Assembly: GCA_946699065.1 (NCBI GenBank)
Contig: CAMPDV010001796.1
Span: forward strand, 25,221 to 89,220
Length of the DNA: 64,000 bases
DNA from: Loxodes magnus
Taxonomy: Eukaryota; Ciliophora; Karyorelictea; Loxodida; Loxodidae
Reading direction: 5' to 3'
Made by a program: the position numbers and the translations under genes. The notes beneath the pieces were generated by a model that did not search any database, was not told the DNA's origin, and saw only the letters and a list, made by a program, of their open reading frames with translations. Below, piece by piece: positions 16,136-29,869 of this stretch (its first letter is position 1; each line of letters begins with the position of its first letter).

Positions 16136-18362
16136 TTGCTTTTCACTTCACTTTTCTCACAAATCTCATCTCTCTTTCTCATTTTCTATTATTACTTTCA
16201 ATTACCTGACTCAGACTCTTTTACTTGCTTTTCTACTTCACTTTTCTTAGAAATCTCATCTCTCTTTCTCATTTTCTATTATTACTTTCAATTACCTAAC
16301 TCAGACTCTTTTACTTGCTTTTCTACTTCACTTTTCTCACAAATCTCATCTCTCTTTCTCATTTTCTATTATTACTTTCAATTACCTAACTCAGACTCTT
16401 TTACTTGCTTTTCTACTTCACTTTTCTCACTAATCTTATCTCTCTTTCTCATTTTCTATTATTACTTTCAATTACCTAACTCAGACTCTTTTACTTGCTT
16501 TTCTACTTCACTTTTCTCACAAATCTCATCTCTCTTTCTCATTTTCTATTATTACTTTCAATTACCTAACTCAGACTCTTTTACTTGCTTTTCCACTTCA
16601 CTTTTCTCACAAATCTCATCTCTCTTTCTCATTTTCTATTATTACTTTCAATTACCTAACTCAGACTCTTTTACTTGCTTTTCTACTTCACTTTTCTCAC
16701 AAATCTCATCTCTCTTTCTCATTTTCTATTATTACTTTCAATTACCTAACTCAGACTCTTTTACTTGCTTTTCTACTTCACTTTTCTCACAAATCTCATC
16801 TCTCTTTCTCATTTTCTATTATTACTTTCAATTACCTAACTCAGACTCTTTTACTTGCTTTTCTATTTCACTTTTCTCACAAATCTCATCTCTCTTTCTC
16901 ATTTTCTATTATTACTTTCAATTACCTAACTCAGACTCATTTACTTGCTTTTCTACTTCACTTTTCTCACAAATCTCATCTCTCATATTTTTACTTTCAA
17001 TTACCTAACTCAGACTCTTTTACTTGCTTTTCTACTTCACTTTTCTCACTAATCTTATCTCTCTTTCTCATTTTCTATTATTACTTTCAATTTCCTGACT
17101 CAGACTCTTTTACTTGCTTTTCTACTTCACTTTTCTCACAAATCTCATCTCTCTTTCTCATTTTCTATTATTACTTTCAATTACCTAACTCAGACTCATT
17201 TACTTGCTTTTCTACTTCACTTTTCTCACAAATCTCATCTCTCATATTTTTACTTTCAATTACCTAACTCAGACTCTTTTACTTGCTTTTCTACTTCACT
17301 TTTCTCACAAATCTCATCTCTCTTTCTCATTTTCTATTATTACTTTCAATTACCTAACTCAGACTCTTTTACTTGCTTTTCTATTTCACTTTTCTCACAA
17401 ATCTTATCTCTCTTTCTCATTTTCTATTATTACTTTCAATTACCTAACTCAGACTCTTTTACTTGCTTTTCTACTTCACTTTTCTCACAAATCTCATCTC
17501 TCTTTCTCATTTTCTATTATTACTTTCAATTACCTAACTCAGACTCTTTTACTTGCTTTTCTACTTCACTTTTCTCACAAATCTCATCTCTCTTTCTCAT
17601 TTTCTATTATTACTTTCAATTGCCTGACTCAGACTCTTTTACTTGCTTTTCACTTCACTTTTCTCACAAATCTCATCTCTCTTTCTCATTTTCTATTATT
17701 ACTTCAATTACCTAACTCAGACTCATTTACTTGCTTTTCTACTTCACTTTTCTCACAAATCTCATCTCTCATATTTTTGCTTTCAATTATCTAACTCAGA
17801 CTCTTTTACTTGCTTTTCCACTTCACTTTTCTCACAAATCTCATCTCTCTTTCTCATTTTCTATTATTACTTTCAATTACCTAACTCAGACTCATTTACT
17901 TGCTTTTCTACTTCACTTTTCTCACAAATCTCATCTCTCTTTCTCATTTTCTATTATTACTTTCAATTACCTGACTCAGACTCTTTTACTTGCTTTTCCA
18001 CTTCACTTTTCTCACTAATCTTATCTCTCTTTCTCATTTTCTATTATTACTTCAATTACCTAACTCAGACTCTTTTACTTGCTTTTCTACTTCACTTTTC
18101 TCACAAATCTCATCTCTCTTTCTCATTTTCTATTATTACTTTCAATTACCTGACTCAGACTCTTTTACTTGCTTTTCTACTTCACTTTTCTCACAAATCT
18201 CATCTCTCTTTCTCATTTTCTATTATTACTTTCAATTACCTAACTCAGACTCATTTACTTGCTTTTCTACTTCACTTTTCTCACAAATCTCATCTCTCAT
18301 ATTTTTACTTTCAATTACCTAACTCAGACTCTTTTACTTGCTTTTCTACTTCACTTTTCTAA
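16136..18362. repeat. Higher-order satellite duplication, copy 2
   Basis: Second copy of the block at about 12342-14567, offset about 3.79 kb, sharing the rare GCTTTCAATTATCTAAC marker (near 17772). It shows that the satellite expands in multi-unit segments and not only one unit at a time. Confidence 0.8.
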
Positions 18363-21300
18363 CTAATCTTATCTCTCTTTCTCATTTTCTATTATTACTT
18401 TCAATTGCCTGACTCAGACTCTTTTACTTGCTTTTCTATTTCACTTTTCTCACAAATCTTATCTCTCTTTCTCATTTTCTATTATTACTTTCAATTACCT
18501 AACTCAGACTCTTTTACTTGCTTTTCTACTTCACTTTTCTCACAAATCTCATCTCTCTTTCTCATTTTCTATTATTACTTTCAATTACCTAACTCAGACT
18601 CTTTTACTTGCTTTTCTACTTCACTTTTCTCACAAATCTCATCTCTCTTTCTCATTTTCTATTATTACTTTCAATTACCTAACTCAGACTCTTTTACTTG
18701 CTTTTCTACTTCACTTTTCTCACAAATCTTATCTCTCTTTCTCATTTTCTATTATTACTTTCAATTACCTAACTCAGACTCTTTTACTTGCTTTTCAACT
18801 TCACTTTTCTCACAAATCTCATCTCTCTTTCTCATTTTCTATTATTACTTTCAATTACCTAACTCAGACTCTTTTACTTGCTTTTCTACTTCACTTTTCT
18901 CACAAATCTCATCTCTCTTTCTCATTTTCTATTATTACTTTCAATTACCTGACTCAGACTCTTTACTTGCTTTTCTACTTCACTTTTCTCACAAATCTCA
19001 TCTCTCTTTCTCATTTTCTATTATTACTTTCAATTACCTAACTCAGACTCTTTTACTTGCTTTTCTACTTCACTTTTCTCACAAATCTCATCTCTCTTTC
19101 TCATTTTCTATTATTACTTTCAATTACCTAACTCAGACTCTTTTACTTGCTTTTCTACTTCACTTTTCTCACAAATCTCATCTCTCTTTCTCATTTTCTA
19201 TTATTACTTTCAATTACCTAACTCAGACTCTTTTACTTGCTTTTCTACTTCACTTTTCTCACAAATCTTATCTCTCTTTCTCATTTTCTATTATTACTTT
19301 CAATTACCTAACTCAGACTCTTTTACTTGCTTTTCAACTTCACTTTTCTCACAAATCTCATCTCTCTTTCTCATTTTCTATTATTACTTTCAATTACCTA
19401 ACTCAGACTCTTTTACTTGCTTTTCTACTTCACTTTTCTCACAAATCTCATCTCTCTTTCTCATTTTCTATTATTACTTTCAATTACCTGACTCAGACTC
19501 TTTACTTGCTTTTCTACTTCACTTTTCTCACAAATCTTATCTCTCTTTCTCATTTTCTATTATTACTTTCAATTACCTAACTCAGACTCTTTTACTTGCT
19601 TTTCTACTTCACTTTTCTCACAAATCTCATCTCTCTTTCTCATTTTCTATTATTACTTTCAATTACCTAACTCAGACTCTTTTACTTGCTTTTCTACTTC
19701 ACTTTTCTCACAAATCTCATCTCTCTTTCTCATTTTCTATTATTACTTTCAATTACCTGACTCAGACTCTTTACTTGCTTTTCTACTTCACTTTTCTCAC
19801 AAATCTTATCTCTCTTTCTCATTTTCTATTATTACTTTCAATTACCTAACTCAGACTCTTTTACTTGCTTTTCTACTTCACTTTTCTCACAAATCTCATC
19901 TCTCTTTCTCATTTTCTATTATTACTTTCAATTACCTAACTCAGACTCTTTTACTTGCTTTTCTATTTCACTTTTCTCACAAATCTCATCTCTCTTTCTC
20001 ATTTTCTATTATTACTTTCAATTACCTAACTCAGACTCTTTTACTTGCTTTTCTACTTCACTTTTCTCACAAATCTCATCTCTCATATTTTTACTTTCAA
20101 TTACCTAACTCAGACTCTTTTACTTGCTTTTCTACTTCACTTTTCTCACTAATCTTATCTCTCTTTCTCATTTTCTATTATTACTTTCAATTTCCTGACT
20201 CAGACTCTTTTACTTGCTTTTCTACTTCACTTTTCTCACAAATCTCATCTCTCTTTCTCATTTTCTATTATTACTTTCAATTACCTAACTCAGACTCATT
20301 TACTTGCTTTTCTACTTCACTTTTCTCACAAATCTCATCTCTCATATTTTTACTTTCAATTACCTAACTCAGACTCTTTTACTTGCTTTTCTACTTCACT
20401 TTTCTCACTAATCTTATCTCTCTTTCTCATTTTCTATTATTACTTTCAATTACCTAACTCAGACTCTTTTACTTGCTTTTCTATTTCACTTTTCTCACAA
20501 ATCTTATCTCTCTTTCTCATTTTCTATTATTACTTTCAATTACCTAACTCAGACTCTTTTACTTGCTTTTCTACTTCACTTTTCTCACAAATCTCATCTC
20601 TCTTTCTCATTTTCTATTATTACTTTCAATTACCTAACTCAGACTCTTTTACTTGCTTTTCTACTTCACTTTTCTCACTAATCTTATCTCTCTTTCTCAT
20701 TTTCTATTATTACTTTCAATTACCTAACTCAGACTCTTTTACTTGCTTTTCTACTTCACTTTTCTCACAAATCTTATCTCTCTTTCTCATTTTCTATTAT
20801 TACTTTCAATTACCTAACTCAGACTCTTTTACTTGCTTTTCAACTTCACTTTTCTCACTAATCTTATCTCTCTTTCTCATTTTCTATTATTACTTTCAAT
20901 TACCTAACTCAGACTCTTTTACTTGCTTTTCTACTTCACTTTTCTCACAAATCTTATCTCTCTTTCTCATTTTCTATTATTACTTTCAATTACCTAACTC
21001 AGACTCTTTTACTTGCTTTTCTACTTCACTTTTCTCACTAATCTTATCTCTCTTTCTCATTTTCTATTATTACTTTCAATTACCTAACTCAGACTCTTTT
21101 ACTTGCTTTTCACTTCACTTTTCTCACAAATCTCATCTCTCTTTCTCATTTTCTATTATTACTTTCAATTACCTGACTCAGACTCTTTACTTGCTTTTCT
21201 ACTTCACTTTTCTCACAAATCTTATCTCTCTTTCTCATTTTCTATTATTACTTTCAATTACCTAACTCAGACTCTTTTACTTGCTTTTCTACTTCACTTT

Positions 21301-23031
21301 TCTCACAAATCTCATCTCTCATATTTTTACTTTCAATTACCTAACTCAGACTCTTTTACTTGCTTTTCTACTTCACTTTTCTCACTAATCTTATCTCTCT
21401 TTCTCATTTTCTATTATTACTTTCAATTACCTAACTCAGACTCTTTTACTTGCTTTTCTACTTCACTTTTCTCACTAATCTTATCTCTCTTTCTCATTTT
21501 CTATTATTACTTTCAATTACCTAACTCAGACTCTTTTACTTGCTTTTCTACTTCACTTTTCTCACAAATCTTATCTCTCTTTCTCATTTTCTATTATTAC
21601 TTTCAATTACCTAACTCAGACTCTTTTACTTGCTTTTCAACTTCACTTTTCTCACTAATCTTATCTCTCTTTCTCATTTTCTATTATTACTTTCAATTAC
21701 CTAACTCAGACTCTTTTACTTGCTTTTCTACTTCACTTTTCTCACAAATCTTATCTCTCTTTCTCATTTTCTATTATTACTTTCAATTACCTAACTCAGA
21801 CTCTTTTACTTGCTTTTCTACTTCACTTTTCTCACTAATCTTATCTCTCTTTCTCATTTTCTATTATTACTTTCAATTACCTAACTCAGACTCTTTTACT
21901 TGCTTTTCACTTCACTTTTCTCACAAATCTCATCTCTCTTTCTCATTTTCTATTATTACTTTCAATTACCTGACTCAGACTCTTTACTTGCTTTTCTACT
22001 TCACTTTTCTCACAAATCTTATCTCTCTTTCTCATTTTCTATTATTACTTTCAATTACCTAACTCAGACTCTTTTACTTGCTTTTCTACTTCACTTTTCT
22101 CACAAATCTCATCTCTCATATTTTTACTTTCAATTACCTAACTCAGACTCTTTTACTTGCTTTTCTACTTCACTTTTCTAACTAATCTTATCTCTCTTTC
22201 TCATTTTCTATTATTACTTCAATTACCTAACTCAGACTCTTTTACTTGCTTTTCTACTTCACTTTTCTCACAAATCTCATCTCTCTTTCTCATTTTCTAT
22301 TATTACTTTCAATTACCTAACTCAGACTCTTTTACTTGCTTTTCTACTTCACTTTTCTCACAAATCTTATCTCTCTTTCTCATTTTCTATTATTACTTTC
22401 AATTTCCTGACTCAGACTCTTTTACTTGCTTTTCTACTTCACTTTTCTCACAAATCTTATCTCTCTTTCTCATTTTCTATTATTACTTTCAATTACCTAA
22501 CTCAGACTCTTTTACTTGCTTTTCAACTTCACTTTTCTCACAAATCTCATCTCTCATATTTTTACTTTCAATTTCCTGACTCAGACTCTTTTACTTGCTT
22601 TTCTACTTCACTTTTCTCACAAATCTCATCTCTCTTTCTCATTTTCTATTATTACTTCAATTGCCTAACTCAGACTCTTTTACTTGCTTTTCCACTTCAC
22701 TTTTCTCACAAATCTCATCTCTCTTTCTCATTTTCTATTATTACTTTCAATTACCTAACTCAGACTCATTTACTTGCTTTTCTACTTCACTTTTCTCACA
22801 AATCTCATCTCTCTTTCTCATTTTCTATTATTACTTCAATTACCTAACTCAGACTCTTTTACTTGCTTTTCTACTTCACTTTTCTCACAAATCTCATCTC
22901 TCTTTCTCATTTTCTATTATTACTTTCAATTACCTAACTCAGACTCTTTTACTTGCTTTTCTACTTCACTTTTCTCACAAATCTCATCTCTCATATTTTT
23001 ACTTTCAATTACCTAACTCAGACTCTTTTAC

Positions 23032-24620
23032 TTGCTTTTCTACTTCACTTTTCTAACTAATCTTATCTCTCTTTCTCATTTTCTATTATTACTTCAATTA
23101 CCTAACTCAGACTCTTTTACTTGCTTTTCTACTTCACTTTTCTCACAAATCTCATCTCTCTTTCTCATTTTCTATTATTACTTTCAATTACCTAACTCAG
23201 ACTCTTTTACTTGCTTTTCAACTTCACTTTTCTCACAAATCTTATCTCTCTTTCTCATTTTCTATTATTACTTTCAATTTCCTGACTCAGACTCTTTTAC
23301 TTGCTTTTCACTTCACTTTTCTTAGAAATCTCATCTCTTTTTCTCATTTTCTATTATTACTTTCAATTACCTAACTCAGACTCATTTACTTGCTTTTCTA
23401 CTTCACTTTTCTCACTAATCTTATCTCTCTTTCTCATTTTCTATTATTACTTTCAATTACCTAACTCAGACTCTTTTACTTGCTTTTCTACTTCACTTTT
23501 CTCACAAATCTCATCTCTAATTCTTATTTTCTATTAATACTTCAATTACCTAACTCAGACTCATTTACTTGCTTTTCTACTTCACTTTTCTCACAAATCT
23601 TATCTCTCTTTCTCATTTTCTATTATTACTTTCAATTACCTAACTCAGACTCTTTTACTTGCTTTTCCACTTCACTTTTCTCACTAATCTTATCTCTCTT
23701 TCTCATTTTCTATTATTACTTTCAATTACCTAACTCAGACTCTTTTACTTGCTTTTCTACTTCACTTTTCTTAGAAATCTCATCTCTCATATTTTTACTT
23801 TCAATTACCTAACTCAGACTCTTTTACTTGCTTTTCTACTTCACTTTTCTAACTAATCTTATCTCTCTTTCTCATTTTCTATTATTACTTCAATTACCTA
23901 ACTCAGACTCTTTTACTTGCTTTTCTACTTCACTTTTCTCACAAATCTCATCTCTCTTTCTCATTTTCTATTATTACTTTCAATTACCTAACTCAGACTC
24001 TTTTACTTGCTTTTCAACTTCACTTTTCTCACAAATCTTATCTCTCTTTCTCATTTTCTATTATTACTTTCAATTTCCTGACTCAGACTCTTTTACTTGC
24101 TTTTCACTTCACTTTTCTTAGAAATCTCATCTCTTTTTCTCATTTTCTATTATTACTTTCAATTACCTAACTCAGACTCATTTACTTGCTTTTCTACTTC
24201 ACTTTTCTCACTAATCTTATCTCTCTTTCTCATTTTCTATTATTACTTTCAATTACCTAACTCAGACTCTTTTACTTGCTTTTCTACTTCACTTTTCTCA
24301 CAAATCTCATCTCTAATTCTTATTTTCTATTAATACTTCAATTACCTAACTCAGACTCATTTACTTGCTTTTCTACTTCACTTTTCTCACAAATCTTATC
24401 TCTCTTTCTCATTTTCTATTATTACTTTCAATTACCTAACTCAGACTCTTTTACTTGCTTTTCCACTTCACTTTTCTCACTAATCTTATCTCTCTTTCTC
24501 ATTTTCTATTATTACTTTCAATTACCTAACTCAGACTCTTTTACTTGCTTTTCTACTTCACTTTTCTTAGAAATCTCATCTCTCTTTCTTATTTTCTATT
24601 ATTACTTTCAATTACCTAAC
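23032..24620. repeat. Tandem 796-bp higher-order satellite duplication
   Basis: 23032-23820 and 23828-24616 are near-identical, offset 796 bp. Both contain the rare unit CTCTAATTCTTATTTTC followed by TATTAATACTTC (near 23515 and 24311). A similar offset of 797 bp links 21103-21385 with 21900-22181, and an offset of 1257 bp links 24882-25112 with 26139-26369. Confidence 0.8.
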
Positions 24621-27600
24621 TCAGACTCATTTACTTGCTTTTCTACTTCACTTTTCTCACTAATCTTATCTCTCTTTCTCATTTTCTATTATTACTTTCA
24701 ATTACCTAACTCAGACTCATTTACTTGCTTTTCAACTTCACTTTTTTCACTAATCTTATCTCTCTTTCTCATTTTCTATTATTACTTTCAATTACCTAAC
24801 TCAGACTCTTTTACTTGCTTTTCCACTTCACTTTTCTCACTAATCTCATCTCTCTTTCTCATTTTCTATTATTACTTTTAATTGCCTAACTCAGACTCTT
24901 TTACTTGCTTTTCTACTTCACTTTTCTTAGAAATCTCATCTCTAATTCTTATTTTCTATTATTACTTCAATTACCTAACTCAGACTCATTTACTTGCTTT
25001 TCTACTTCACTTTTCTCACAAATCTTATCTCTCTTTCTCATTTTCTATTATTACTTTCAATTACCTAACTCAGACTCTTTTACTTGCTTTTCAACTTCAC
25101 TTTTCTCACTAATCTTATCTCTCTTTCTCATTTTCTATTATTACTTTCAATTACCTAACTCAGACTCTTTTACTTGCTTTTCTACTTCACTTTTCTTAGA
25201 AATCTCATCTCTCTTTCTTATTTTCTATTATTACTTTCAATTACCTAACTCAGACTCATTTACTTGCTTTTCTACTTCACTTTTCTCACTAATCTTATCT
25301 CTCTTTCTCATTTTCTATTATTACTTTCAATTACCTAACTCAGACTCTTTTACTTGCTTTTCAACTTCACTTTTCTCACTAATCTTATCTCTCTTTCTCA
25401 TTTTCTATTATTACTTTCAATTACCTAACTCAGACTCATTTACTTGCTTTTCTACTTCACTTTTCTCACAAATCTTATCTCTCTTTCTCATTTTCTATTA
25501 TTACTTTCAATTACCTAACTCAGACTCTTTTACTTGCTTTTCAACTTCACTTTTCTCACTAATCTTATCTCTCTTTCTCATTTTCTATTATTACTTTCAA
25601 TTACCTAACTCAGACTCTTTTACTTGCTTTTCTACTTCACTTTTCTCACAAATCTCATCTCTCTTTCTCATTTTCTATTATTACTTTCAATTACCTAACT
25701 CAGACTCTTTTACTTGCTTTTCTACTTCACTTTTCTTAGAAATCTCATCTCTCTTTCTCATTTTCTATTATTACTTTCAATTACCTAACTCAGACTCATT
25801 TACTTGCTTTTCAACTTCACTTTTTTCACTAATCTTATCTCTCTTTCTCATTTTCTATTATTACTTTCAATTACCTAACTCAGACTCTTTTACTTGCTTT
25901 TCCACTTCACTTTTCTCACTAATCTTATCTCTCTTTCTCATTTTCTATTATTACTTTTAATTGCCTAACTCAGACTCTTTTACTTGCTTTTCACTTCACT
26001 TTTCTTAGAAATCTCATCTCTAATTCTTATTTTCTATTATTACTTCAATTACCTAACTCAGACTCTTTTACTTGCTTTTCCACTTCACTTTTCTCACTAA
26101 TCTCATCTCTCTTTCTCATTTTCTATTATTACTTTTAATTGCCTAACTCAGACTCTTTTACTTGCTTTTCTACTTCACTTTTCTTAGAAATCTCATCTCT
26201 AATTCTTATTTTCTATTATTACTTCAATTACCTAACTCAGACTCATTTACTTGCTTTTCTACTTCACTTTTCTCACAAATCTTATCTCTCTTTCTCATTT
26301 TCTATTATTACTTTCAATTACCTAACTCAGACTCTTTTACTTGCTTTTCAACTTCACTTTTCTCACTAATCTTATCTCTCTTTCTCATTTTCTATTATTA
26401 CTTTCAATTACCTAACTCAGACTCTTTTACTTGCTTTTCTACTTCACTTTTCTCACAAATCTCATCTCTCTTTCTCATTTTCTATTATTACTTTCAATTA
26501 CCTAACTCAGACTCTTTTACTTGCTTTTCTACTTCACTTTTCTCACTAATCTTATCTCTCTTTCTCATTTTCTATTATTACTTTCAATTACCTAACTCAG
26601 ACTCTTTTACTTGCTTTTCACTTCACTTTTCTCACAAATCTCATCTCTCTTTCTCATTTTCTATTATTACTTTCAATTACCTAACTCAGACTCTTTTACT
26701 TGCTTTTCAACTTCACTTTTCTCACTAATCTTATCTCTCTTTCTCATTTTCTATTATTACTTCAATTACCTAACTCAGACTCTTTTACTTGCTTTTCACT
26801 TCACTTTTCTCACTAATCTTATCTCTCTTTCTCATTTTCTATTATTACTTTCAATTACCTAACTCAGACTCTTTTACTTGCTTTTCACTTCACTTTTCTC
26901 ACAAATCTCATCTCTCTTTCTTATTTTCTATTATTACTTTCAATTACCTAACTCAGACTCATTTACTTGCTTTTCTACTTCACTTTTCTCACAAATCTCA
27001 TCTCTCATATTTTTACTTTCAATTATTACTTTCAATTACCTAACTCAGACTCTTTTACTTGCTTTTCTACTTCACTTTTCTTAGAAATCTCATCTCTAAT
27101 TCTTATTTTCTATTATTACTTTCAATTACCTAACTCAGACTCTTTTACTTGCTTTTCACTTCACTTTTCTCACAAATCTCATCTCTCTTTCTTATTTTCT
27201 ATTATTACTTTCAATTACCTAACTCAGACTCTTTTACTTGCTTTTCTACTTCACTTTTCTCACAAATCTCATCTCTCTTTCTCATTTTCTATTATTACTT
27301 TCAATTACCTAACTCAGACTCTTTTACTTGCTTTTCAACTTCACTTTTCTCACTAATCTTATCTCTCTTTCTCATTTTCTATTATTACTTTCAATTACCT
27401 AACTCAGACTCTTTTACTTGCTTTTCTACTTCACTTTTCTTAGAAATCTCATCTCTAATTCTTATTTTCTATTATTACTTCAATTACCTAACTCAGACTC
27501 TTTTACTTGCTTTTCCACTTCACTTTTCTCACAAATCTCATCTCTCTTTCTCATTTTCTATTATTACTTTCAATTACCTGACTCAGACTCTTTTACTTGC

Positions 27601-28045
27601 TTTTCTACTTCACTTTTCTCACTAATCTCATCTCTCTTTCTCATTTTCTATTATTACTTTCAATTACCTAACTCAGACTCTTTTACTTGCTTTTCTACTT
27701 CACTTTTCTCACAAATCTCATCTCTCTTTCTTATTTTCTATTATTACTTTCAATTACCTAACTCAGACTCTTTTACTTGCTTTTCTACTTCACTTTTCTC
27801 ACTAATCTTATCTCTCTTTCTCATTTTCTATTATTACTTTCAATTACCTAACTCAGACTCTTTTACTTGCTTTTCCACTTCACTTTTCTTAGAAATCTTA
27901 TCTCTCTTTCTCATTTTCTATTATTACTTTCAATTACCTAACTCAGACTCTTTTACTTGCTTTTCTACTTCACCTTTCTCAAAAATCTTATCTCTCATAT
28001 TATTACTTTCAATTACTTAACTAAGTCTCTTTTACTTGCTTTTTT

Positions 28046-28605
28046 TTTTTTAATGTTAAAACTTTTATTTAACATGGAAGAATTTTTTTTCTAATTTTTT
28101 TTTATAAATTAAATTTTTTGGTTTCATTTTTTATTCGGCTATTTTTTTAATTTATTCATTTTTTATTTTTTTATTTTATATTTTTTCTTCTTATATTGAT
28201 ATTAAAATCTTTTGATATAGTTTTTTTTTCTTTGCTTTTTGATTCAATTTCTGTCTTTACATTTTATTTTCATCCATTTTTATAATTTTTGAATATATTT
28301 TTATAATAATAATAGTGTTTTTTTATTTTAAATTATATTTGTTATTTCTGATTTTTTTTTTATTTAAACTGTTGTTTAAGACAATATTCTATTTGTTTTT
28401 ATAATTGCTTTTTTTGTTTATGATAACCAGTAATTTTTTATAACTTCTTTTTGATTTAAAACCCAAATTTATTTTTATTGTTACCTAATTTTTCATGGTT
28501 TCTAGATTTCATAGCAAAAAAAACTTTTAATTTTTCCTATTTTTTATTGCATTTTTTTTAAACTTCTTGATAAACTATTTTTTTTAATTTTCACTGCTTT
28601 CAACT
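28046..28605. other. T-rich low-complexity flank of the satellite
   Basis: The last satellite units (27960-28045) are degenerate and end in a poly-T run. After them comes T-rich sequence with many runs of 5-12 T. I see no gene, RNA or recognisable element here. Confidence 0.7.
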
Positions 28606-29690
28606 TATTGTCCTTCCCGAAAATCTCTTGTAGTTCATAGATCTGAGCAAAGTATGGCTTTTATTTTTTTTGCCAAACAATTTTTGTTTTCTTTTAGATT
28701 TCCAAAATACATTTAAAAAAGAAATCTCAGTTCAAAATTCTAAGTATATTCCGTCCAAAAAAAGAACCAAATCCTAATTCTTGAATTTTTGAATAACCAA
28801 AATCAGCAATTTTTCAAATCCAAAATTTTCAAATCCAAAATTAATATTTCAAAACCAAAGTCAAAAAAATGTCAAAAAATTTTTATATTCCCATTTTTTT
28901 CAAAAACTTTTTTGCTTTGAAAATTTTTCACAAAAAAAATTATTCCTTTCTGCCTTTATTTCATCCCGAAATCTCCAAGATTGTTCCGTCCCAACTCAGA
29001 CCTATAGTGTAAAACGTTGAGCAAAAAAAGGCTTTCACAATTTTTGCAATTTAAAGCTGCTCGTGCTCTTATTTCTCCTTTTATTTAACTCTACAAATGA
29101 AATTTAAAAAAAATATCGGAGCAAAATCGAAAAATTTTTGTCACAACCCGTTCAAAAAACAATTATTATAACCAAAATCAAAAAAATTCAAACCCTGGAT
29201 CAAAAAAAAATCTTCAAGTCCAAACTAAAAAAAAAAATTCAAATCCAAAATCAAAATTTTCAAAACCAAAACTAAAATTTTTAAAATCAAAACTAAAATT
29301 TTCAAAATCAAAACTAAAATTTTCTAAATCAAAACTATAATTTTCAAAACCAAAACTAAAATTTTCAAAACCAAAACTAAAATTTTCAAAATCAAAACTA
29401 AAATTTTCAAAATCAAAACTAAAATTTTCTAAATCAAAACTAAAATTTTCAAAACCAATATCAAAATTTTTCAAAACCAATATCAAAAAAATGGTCTTAA
29501 TTTTTTTTATTCACATTTTTTATAAAAACCTTTTTTACTTGTAAACTTTTTTCTAAAAAAATTTATTCCTTTTTTACCCTCTACTTATCCCGAAATCCCC
29601 CAGCTTGTTCCGTCACAACTCAGCCCTATAGTGTAAAACGCTGAGCAAAAAAAGGCTTTCACACTTTTTACCATTTCCAGGCTTCTATCT
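28606..29690. repeat. Duplicated composite block (two good copies, one weak)
   Basis: A segment of about 80 bp beginning TCCCGAAATC and containing CTATAGTGTAAAACG, then GAGCAAAAAAAGGCTTTCAC, occurs at 28963-29045 and 29588-29672. A weaker, shorter relative lies near 28613-28665 (CCCGAAAATCTC, then GAGCAAAGTATGGCTTTTA). The homology extends to the left of the two good copies through a similar T-rich/A-rich stretch (28865-28963 and 29475-29588) and into AAAATTTTCAAA-type repeats, which are few in the first copy and expanded in the second. The conserved part is less AT-rich than its surroundings. Its nature is unknown. Confidence 0.7.
29225..29485. repeat. 21-bp microsatellite-like repeat
   Basis: About twelve units of roughly 21 bp built on AAAATTTTCAAAATCAAAAC, with C/T changes. 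On the minus strand the 21-bp period gives an open heptad pattern (Asn-Phe-Ser-Phe-Asp/Gly-Phe/Leu-Glu). The composition and the surrounding low-complexity DNA make a coding role unlikely. It sits inside the second copy of the duplicated block. Confidence 0.85.
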
Positions 29691-29869
29691 AAGGAAAAAA
29701 TTAAGAAGAAACTTTGCAAAAAGTTTTTTCTATCATAAAATTTTATTATTATAGAAATTACTTATATAAAAAAACATCACACTCACTAAAAAAAATTTAA
29801 TTATAATAGAAATTATTAACACTGCATAATAAAATTTAAAAAATAATAAGTTAACTTTCTAAAACTTTT

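Larger units (their letters stand above)
1..28045. repeat. 28-kb satellite array, about 90-bp units
   Basis: Roughly 310 head-to-tail units fill this stretch without interruption and continue past the left edge. The commonest unit is 90 bp (for example the run from 5281 to 6060). An 89-bp form has lost one T before the CAATTACC core, and a 79-bp form has CTCATATTTTTAC in place of the longer CTCTTTCTCATTTTCTATTATTAC stretch. A conserved core is CAATTACCTAACTCAGACTC. Variation sits at a few fixed places: CTTTCAATT/CTTCAATT/CTTATAATT, ACCTAAC/GCCTGAC/TCCTGAC, TTTTCTACTTC/TTTTCACTTC/TTTTCAACTTC, and CACAAATCTC/CACTAATCTT/TTAGAAATCTC. These are shuffled into mosaics, as expected from unequal exchange and gene conversion. 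The plus strand is almost pure C+T with A. Open frames exist on both strands, but mixed unit lengths change the frame repeatedly, so I read it as non-coding satellite. Confidence 0.96.

Noticed and set aside
242-28020. Long plus-strand open frames through the satellite giving repeated FYYYFQLPNSDSF-type proteins
   Set aside because: They result from a 90-bp period (30 codons) in DNA with few stops. 89- and 79-bp units change the frame again and again, and no start context or domain is present.
1-28045. Minus-strand reading of the satellite as a charged coiled coil (pieces like EKSEVEKQVKESELGN)
   Set aside because: All three minus frames are open or nearly so once TAR and TGA are sense, because the strand is purine-rich. 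The mixed unit lengths break any single frame.
1-28045. CRISPR-like direct repeats
   Set aside because: The units abut with no unique spacers and the DNA is eukaryotic in character.
29214-29486. 90-codon minus-strand frame with FENFSFD heptads
   Set aside because: It follows exactly from the 21-bp microsatellite and the surrounding sequence is low-complexity.
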